The translations under genes were made by a program, and so were the position numbers. The notes under the pieces were generated by a model. That model saw nothing but the letters and a program-made list of their open reading frames with translations. It was not told where the DNA came from and made no database searches. A DNA stretch of 64,000 nt from Subsaxibacter sp. CAU 1640 (lineage in GTDB: Bacteria; Bacteroidota; Bacteroidia; Flavobacteriales; Flavobacteriaceae). The stretch spans positions 124,001 through 188,000 of the forward strand of contig NZ_JALNMI010000002.1 of assembly GCF_023156585.1 (NCBI RefSeq). Direction: 5' to 3'. This document shows, in pieces, positions 59,653 through 64,000 of the stretch (position 1 is its first letter; each line of letters starts with the position of its first letter).

Positions 59653-61608
59653 ATGAAGCATTTTATTTTAGTGTTTACTATCCTTCTTTTGATATCCTGC
59701 AAGGATAAAAAAGAAATGAAAAAAGAAGAGGCTGCAGTTACAGTCGAAGAATATACCATTGAGCAGTTTATGGATAACGAAGCCGTCAGCGGTGGAAGTT
59801 TTTCATACGACAACTCCAAACTGTTGATTTCAAGTAATCGTTCTGGGATTTATAACGTGTACACAGTGCCTACAACTGGTGGTGAATACATTCCTATCAC
59901 AGCATCTGACAGTACCAGTTATTTTGCAGAGTCCTTTTTTCCAAATGATGACCGAATGTTGCTTTCTGCTGATGGTAATGGTGATGAAATCGATCACATT
60001 TACCTTCGTGATACCACAGGCACCATTATCGATTTAACACCAGAGAAAACCGCCAAATCACAATTTTATAGTTGGGCCGAAGATGACAAATCGTTCTACT
60101 ATGGGTCCAATAAACGTGACCCGAAATACTTCGATGTTTATAAAATGGACATCACTGATTTTAAATCGAAGTTGATTTATCAAAATGATGATGGTATGAA
60201 CTTTAGTGGCATTTCAAATGATGAAAATTATATTGCCTTGGTACAATCATTAAACACCAATGACAGTGATCTTTACATCTATAATCAACAGACCAAGGAA
60301 AAAACAAAAGTCAACGACAACCAAAGCGGTAATTCGGCACAAGCATTTTCAAAAGATAACTCGGCATTCTATTACACCACAGATGACGGAGAAGAGTTTG
60401 CCTATCTGATGGAGTTTGATTTGAACACCAAAGAAAAATCGACCGTTCTAAAAAAGTCTTGGGATATAATGGGTGCCAGTTTTACCGACCAAGGAAACTA
60501 TATGGTAGTCTATGTTAATGAAGACGGAAAAAATGCCATAGAAGTTATCGATGTGGCTTCCAAAAAGGTTGTGACACTTCCTGATTTTGGGGACCAAAGC
60601 ATCACAAGTGTTGGTTTTAGCGATGATGAAAAATGGATGCGTATGTATGTAGGTGGCTCGAATTCACCATCAGATTTATACACCTATAATTTTGAAACCA
60701 AAGAACAGTACAAAATCACTAATGTTCTTAATTCTGAAATCAATCCAGAAGATTTGGTCTCTGCTTCAGTTGTTCGTTTCAAATCGTTTGATGGTACGAT
60801 GATACCTGCCATTTATTATTTGCCACATCAAGCATCAGAAAAGAATAAAGTACCAGCCATGGTTTGGGTACATGGTGGACCTGGTGGACAAACGCGTCAA
60901 AATTTTAGTAGTATGCTGCAGTATTTGGTGAATCATGGTTATGCCGTCTTGGCAGTCAATAATCGTGGTAGCAGTGGTTATGGAAAAACTTTTTACAAAA
61001 TGGATGATTTGAACCATGGTGAAAAAGATTTACAAGACTGCGTGGAAGGCAAGAATTGGTTGGCAACCCAATCAGAAATTGATGGTGACAAAATAGGTAT
61101 TATAGGTGGCTCTTATGGAGGTTACATGACTATGGCAGCCTTAACATTTGCTCCTGAAGAATTTGATGTGGGAGTGAATATTTTTGGAGTGACCAATTGG
61201 ATGCGAACACTGAAAAGTATTCCGCCATACTGGGAATCTATGCGCAAATCATTATACCTTGAACTGGGTGATCCTTATTCGGCAGACTCGGTTAGGTTAA
61301 AGCGTATTTCTCCTTTATTCCATACCGATAAAGTGACCAAGCCTCTCATTGTATTGCAAGGTTCACAAGACCCAAGGGTTCTTCAGGTAGAATCAGACGA
61401 AATAGTGGAAGGTGTCAGAAAAAATGGTGTACCTGTAGAATATGTGCTCTTTGAAGATGAAGGACATGGTTTTATCAAGAAAGAAAACCAAATAGAAGCT
61501 TACAGTAAAGTATTGGAGTTCTTGGATAAATACCTCAAAAAAGAAGATCAAGCCATTGACGGCGAAACCCAAAGCACCGAGATAAAAGCCGAACCCGAAA
61601 CCAAATGA
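59653..61608 (+). CDS. S9 prolyl oligopeptidase family lipoprotein
   Basis: An envelope serine peptidase of 651 residues. Signal ILVFTILLLISCKDKKE with Cys at about 17. Residues about 30-370 form a beta-propeller of PD40-like blades (GSFSYDNSKLLISSNRSGIY). The alpha/beta hydrolase domain has VWVHGGPGGQTRQNFSS, the nucleophile in GIIGGSYGGYMTMAAL (Ser about 487), the Asp in VLQGSQDPRVLQVESDE and the His in FEDEGHGFIKKE. It resembles dipeptidyl/acylaminoacyl peptidases. It is divergent from the VWA gene and ends at a terminator. Confidence 0.92.
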   Translation: MKHFILVFTILLLISCKDKKEMKKEEAAVTVEEYTIEQFMDNEAVSGGSFSYDNSKLLISSNRSGIYNVYTVPTTGGEYIPITASDSTSYFAESFFPNDDRMLLSADGNGDEIDHIYLRDTTGTIIDLTPEKTAKSQFYSWAEDDKSFYYGSNKRDPKYFDVYKMDITDFKSKLIYQNDDGMNFSGISNDENYIALVQSLNTNDSDLYIYNQQTKEKTKVNDNQSGNSAQAFSKDNSAFYYTTDDGEEFAYLMEFDLNTKEKSTVLKKSWDIMGASFTDQGNYMVVYVNEDGKNAIEVIDVASKKVVTLPDFGDQSITSVGFSDDEKWMRMYVGGSNSPSDLYTYNFETKEQYKITNVLNSEINPEDLVSASVVRFKSFDGTMIPAIYYLPHQASEKNKVPAMVWVHGGPGGQTRQNFSSMLQYLVNHGYAVLAVNNRGSSGYGKTFYKMDDLNHGEKDLQDCVEGKNWLATQSEIDGDKIGIIGGSYGGYMTMAALTFAPEEFDVGVNIFGVTNWMRTLKSIPPYWESMRKSLYLELGDPYSADSVRLKRISPLFHTDKVTKPLIVLQGSQDPRVLQVESDEIVEGVRKNGVPVEYVLFEDEGHGFIKKENQIEAYSKVLEFLDKYLKKEDQAIDGETQSTEIKAEPETK

Positions 61609-61613
61609 TAGTT

Positions 61614-61639
61614 AAAAGCCCTGGACGTTCAGGGCTTTT
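61614..61639 (+). terminator. Rho-independent terminator
   Basis: AAAAGCCCTG / CAGGGCTTTT stem with loop GACGTT and an eight-T tail. It lies 5 bases after the S9 peptidase stop. The 210 bp to the next gene show nothing else clear. Confidence 0.9.
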
Positions 61640-61852
61640 TTTTATTATGAAACTACATCAAGTTTTTTTTGACTTTGCAATGTATATTTATAAAGAATAT
61701 CTTGTATGGCTTTTAGTTCAACGAAAGAAAATTATATGCAACTAAAGACATTAGTGACGGAGTCCATAGTTTTATAGAAAATGAAAAACAGAGCATCTTT
61801 TGAAGTGAATTCAATTAACTTGTCAAAAGTGAAATAAATACAATAATATTCA

Positions 61853-62731
61853 ATGAACATCTCTAAAAATTTTATCCTCATATTTTTTCTTATAATTCAT
61901 GTGATTGGATATTCCTGCATAAATGAATACAGAACCAAGTTAAATGGAAGTAAACATTATGTAAACGTAACATTTGATTATCATTCTAGTAATTTTGAAT
62001 TAGACACTCTAAAACTAAGACGTGAATCCGAGAATCTTCTAAAAAAATATCAAGAGACCGACTCAATTGAATTTTATTCAGATTATGGCGCTAAACTTAT
62101 TTATCTTAAAGAATACTCGAAAGCCTTAACCATTTATAAACAAATTGAGCAGATACAGCCCAACTTGTACACGACAGCATCCAATGTAGGAACACTCTAT
62201 GAATTATTAGGACAACCCGAGAAAGCTCTAAAATGGATAAAAAAGTCTATTGAATTAAATCCAGACTCTCACCACGGTTCTGAATGGATTCACATAAAAA
62301 TTTTAGAGCACAAATTAAACACTAATAAGCATACGTCAGTTCTTGGCCTAGACTTTGGACGTGATTCTAAACCCATAAACATAAATAATTACGACCTCAA
62401 TGAATTGTTGAGACATCTTAATTATCAAATCTCTGAAAGATTAAATTTCATCCAGCCAAAAAATGAGATTATAGGTGAGTTATATTATGATCTGGGCAAT
62501 GTTCAAGCGTTAACTGATTATCTAGAAAATGCGATTAATTGCTATAAAAATGCTGAAAAATTTGGATTTACATCACATTTGATGACTCAAAGAAAATTGG
62601 AATTTGAACAAATTATCGGATTTGAAGATAGACGCAACAACTTTGCTATTGTTTTTATAATCACATTATTCACTATTATGGCTATAGTTTTTTATATTAG
62701 AAAAAGAAAAAAACGGTCGAAAGTATATTGA
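61853..62731 (+). CDS. TPR lipoprotein with C-terminal membrane span
   Basis: A 292-residue envelope protein. N-terminal signal FILIFFLIIHVIGYSCINEY with a possible lipidated Cys at about 22. Two clear tetratricopeptide repeats follow: YGAKLIYLKEYSKALTIYKQ and SNVGTLYELLGQPEKALKWI, then KSIELNPDS, and a weaker third near LYYDLGNVQALTDYLENAIN. A membrane span near the end (FAIVFIITLFTIMAIVFYI) is followed by a basic tail RKRKKRSKVY. A scaffold role is inferred. The next gene starts 7 bases downstream. Confidence 0.75.
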   Translation: MNISKNFILIFFLIIHVIGYSCINEYRTKLNGSKHYVNVTFDYHSSNFELDTLKLRRESENLLKKYQETDSIEFYSDYGAKLIYLKEYSKALTIYKQIEQIQPNLYTTASNVGTLYELLGQPEKALKWIKKSIELNPDSHHGSEWIHIKILEHKLNTNKHTSVLGLDFGRDSKPININNYDLNELLRHLNYQISERLNFIQPKNEIIGELYYDLGNVQALTDYLENAINCYKNAEKFGFTSHLMTQRKLEFEQIIGFEDRRNNFAIVFIITLFTIMAIVFYIRKRKKRSKVY

Positions 62732-62738
62732 CCACAAA

Positions 62739-63005
62739 ATGAATCTAGAGCAACAAAATTCAGATAAGCGAAAAAATGCACAGTTGACAAATGCAGAGGC
62801 AGCTGGATTTTTCTTTATACCTATAGGCTTTGCAAAATGGGGCCAATGGGAAAATACAGATTTTAATAAAACTGAAATGGAAAGATTTGAATTATATGGA
62901 TTTGAACGTAAAATAAGGCAGGCCAAACATATGAGAATTTGTGGTAGTCTTTTTTATATTTCAATCGTTATAATCATCTTGTACTATATTGGACAAAATA
63001 CTTAA
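62739..63005 (+). CDS. Small membrane protein, unknown
   Basis: An 88-residue protein. The first 70 residues are charged (NSDKRKNAQLTNAEAAGFFF then IPIGFAKWGQWENTDF), followed by one membrane segment (LFYISIVIIILYYIGQNT) at the C-terminus, so it is probably tail-anchored. I do not recognise a family. It is cotranscribed with the TPR lipoprotein. Confidence 0.55.
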   Translation: MNLEQQNSDKRKNAQLTNAEAAGFFFIPIGFAKWGQWENTDFNKTEMERFELYGFERKIRQAKHMRICGSLFYISIVIIILYYIGQNT

Positions 63006-63042
63006 ATCTGTTTTTCGCTAGTTCAAATAACTCAAATAAATA

Positions 63043-63068
63043 AAAATGCCCTAAAACTAGGGCATTTT
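63043..63068. terminator. Bidirectional terminator
   Basis: An 11-bp perfect stem (63043-63053 with 63058-63068), loop AAAC, with A and T runs on the two sides. It serves both the TPR operon and the convergent stress protein gene. Confidence 0.85.
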
Positions 63069-63088
63069 CATACTCACACGTATTGAGT

Positions 63089-63922
63089 TTAAATCCTAAA
63101 TGTCATCACAGGTAAATCGGCATGGTTTGCCAAATCTTCAGAAATACTGCCTTCAAAAAAGTGAGCCAATCCTTTACGACCATGTGTAGGTATTACAATT
63201 AAATCAGCATTGATTTTATGTGCAAAAGTTAGGATGCCATTTTCAACTGTTACATCCGAGACGTAGTTGACGGCATTCATTCGATTCAAGTTTCCATCGG
63301 CCGTTTTAAGAAAATTGAGCATCGTATTTTCCATTTCAGAAGTCGATTTAAAACGCTCTCCAGGCACGTTCACATAGAGTAATTGCATTTCAGAACCAAA
63401 AGACTCTAATAATTTGGATGCTTTGATATATGGCTTCACTGCTTCTTCTGAAAAATCACTGGCATAGACTACCTTTTTGTAATCCATATTATCCGGTTTG
63501 CTCTTAATCACTAAAACAGGAATTTCTGAATGTCGCACAACCTTTTCGGTATTAGAGCCTACAAATATTTCACTAAATCCACTAGTGCCATGAGAACCCA
63601 TGACAATTAAATCTACGCTATGTTCTTTGGCAACTTCGCTAACTTCTCTGAACACCTTAAAATGTTTTACAATAGGTACAATATCTACACCTTTTAGATA
63701 GTCCTTTTGTAAAAAATTTTCAAACTTTTGTTCCGCCAGTTTTAAAAAGAAAACGGCTTTGGCATTTTGTTCATTATCACTGTTGATCAACATTGAATCG
63801 GACATCTCAAGCATATGAAGCGCCAATATTTGAGCGCCATTTTGTTTTGCCAAAATAGATGCCGCCTCTAGGGCATATTCAGAATGTTTTGAAAAGTCTA
63901 TGGGTACAATTATTTTTTTCAT
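63089..63922 (-). CDS. Universal stress protein, two UspA domains in tandem
   Basis: A cytosolic protein of 277 residues with two UspA domains. Domain 1 starts KKIIVPIDFSKHSEYALEAA and ends VMGSHGTSGFSEIFVGSNTE, then KVVRHSEIPVLVI, carrying the ATP-binding G-x2-G-x9-G-(S/T) pattern. Domain 2 starts YKKVVYASDFSEEAVKPYIK and ends IPTHGRKGLAHFFEGSISED, then LANHADLPVMTFRI. Two-domain Usps are common in Bacteroidota; the precise role is unknown but stress survival is usual. The upstream 78 bp to the window edge show no clear promoter. Confidence 0.93.
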   Translation of the reverse strand: MKKIIVPIDFSKHSEYALEAASILAKQNGAQILALHMLEMSDSMLINSDNEQNAKAVFFLKLAEQKFENFLQKDYLKGVDIVPIVKHFKVFREVSEVAKEHSVDLIVMGSHGTSGFSEIFVGSNTEKVVRHSEIPVLVIKSKPDNMDYKKVVYASDFSEEAVKPYIKASKLLESFGSEMQLLYVNVPGERFKSTSEMENTMLNFLKTADGNLNRMNAVNYVSDVTVENGILTFAHKINADLIVIPTHGRKGLAHFFEGSISEDLANHADLPVMTFRI

Positions 63923-64000
63923 AAATAGTAGAGTTTTTTCGTTTTGTAATACACTTTTGATTCTTTAAATAAGGTAGTTAATTTTAGGCGTAAAATCAAG

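Noticed and set aside
59481-59819. N-terminal extension of the VWA protein
   Set aside because: Overlaps the divergent S9 peptidase start and reads like non-coding sequence; ATG 59480 fits the family.

Overview
The window is chromosomal DNA from a member of the Flavobacteriaceae (Bacteroidota), probably marine. The evidence is low G+C, secreted proteins ending in a type IX secretion (T9SS) sorting domain, a TonB receptor with an STN domain next to DUF4249, promoters of the TTG / TAnnTTTG type, few Shine-Dalgarno sites, type B L31, and a GlmU-like nucleotidyltransferase beside rpmE. Genus cannot be fixed from sequence alone. No rRNA, CRISPR array or transposase was seen; there is one tRNA.

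Layout. 1-6.9 kb: the 5' part of cardiolipin synthase, a lytic transglycosylase, a small hydrolase, mtaB, a T9SS protein and an oligopeptide-binding lipoprotein. 6.9-16.7 kb: envelope genes on the minus strand, namely a T9SS subtilase, a PD40 protein and a tight TonB receptor / DUF4249 / macroglobulin-like operon. 16.7-23.7 kb: GlmU-like enzyme, L31, DUF4199, a GT2 glycosyltransferase, a phosphosugar mutase and an MsbA-like exporter. 23.9-25.5 kb: an ECF sigma factor with a putative membrane anti-sigma protein and a Spy-like periplasmic protein. 25.6-33.7 kb: a YCF48-like lipoprotein, an RNA m5C methyltransferase, a T9SS endonuclease, purL and tRNA-Pro(GGG). 33.8-42.0 kb: fatty acid beta-oxidation (acyl-CoA ligase, MarR regulator, FadN-type enzyme, thiolase, acyl-CoA dehydrogenase). 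A palindromic operator lies in front of marR, and a four-helix-bundle (IVP-type) gene between exact 21-bp inverted repeats is wedged into the operon. 42.1-50.7 kb: a propeller-DUF6265 fusion, a CBM9 protein, a trehalose module (GH15 divergent from an OtsA-OtsB fusion), an M28 peptidase and two YdeI/OmdA paralogues. 50.7-52.3 kb: an unrecognised 313-residue protein behind a well-formed promoter with a palindrome and a long leader.

52.3-55.8 kb is the most unusual part. Five small AT-rich genes, all on the plus strand, are separated by 130-165 bp imperfect inverted repeats whose outer ends are ACAAC / GTTGTAAG-like. This looks like an integron-type cassette array without an integrase in view. 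It is followed by twelve 21-bp tandem repeats just upstream of a second ECF sigma gene. 56.8-64 kb: a MoxR-type ATPase with a VWA partner, an S9 peptidase, a TPR lipoprotein, a small membrane protein and a tandem universal stress protein.

Functional themes are envelope maintenance and secretion, nutrient uptake, fatty acid and trehalose metabolism, and several regulatory units (two ECF sigma factors and a MarR). Calls rest on reading motifs by eye; no database search was possible.
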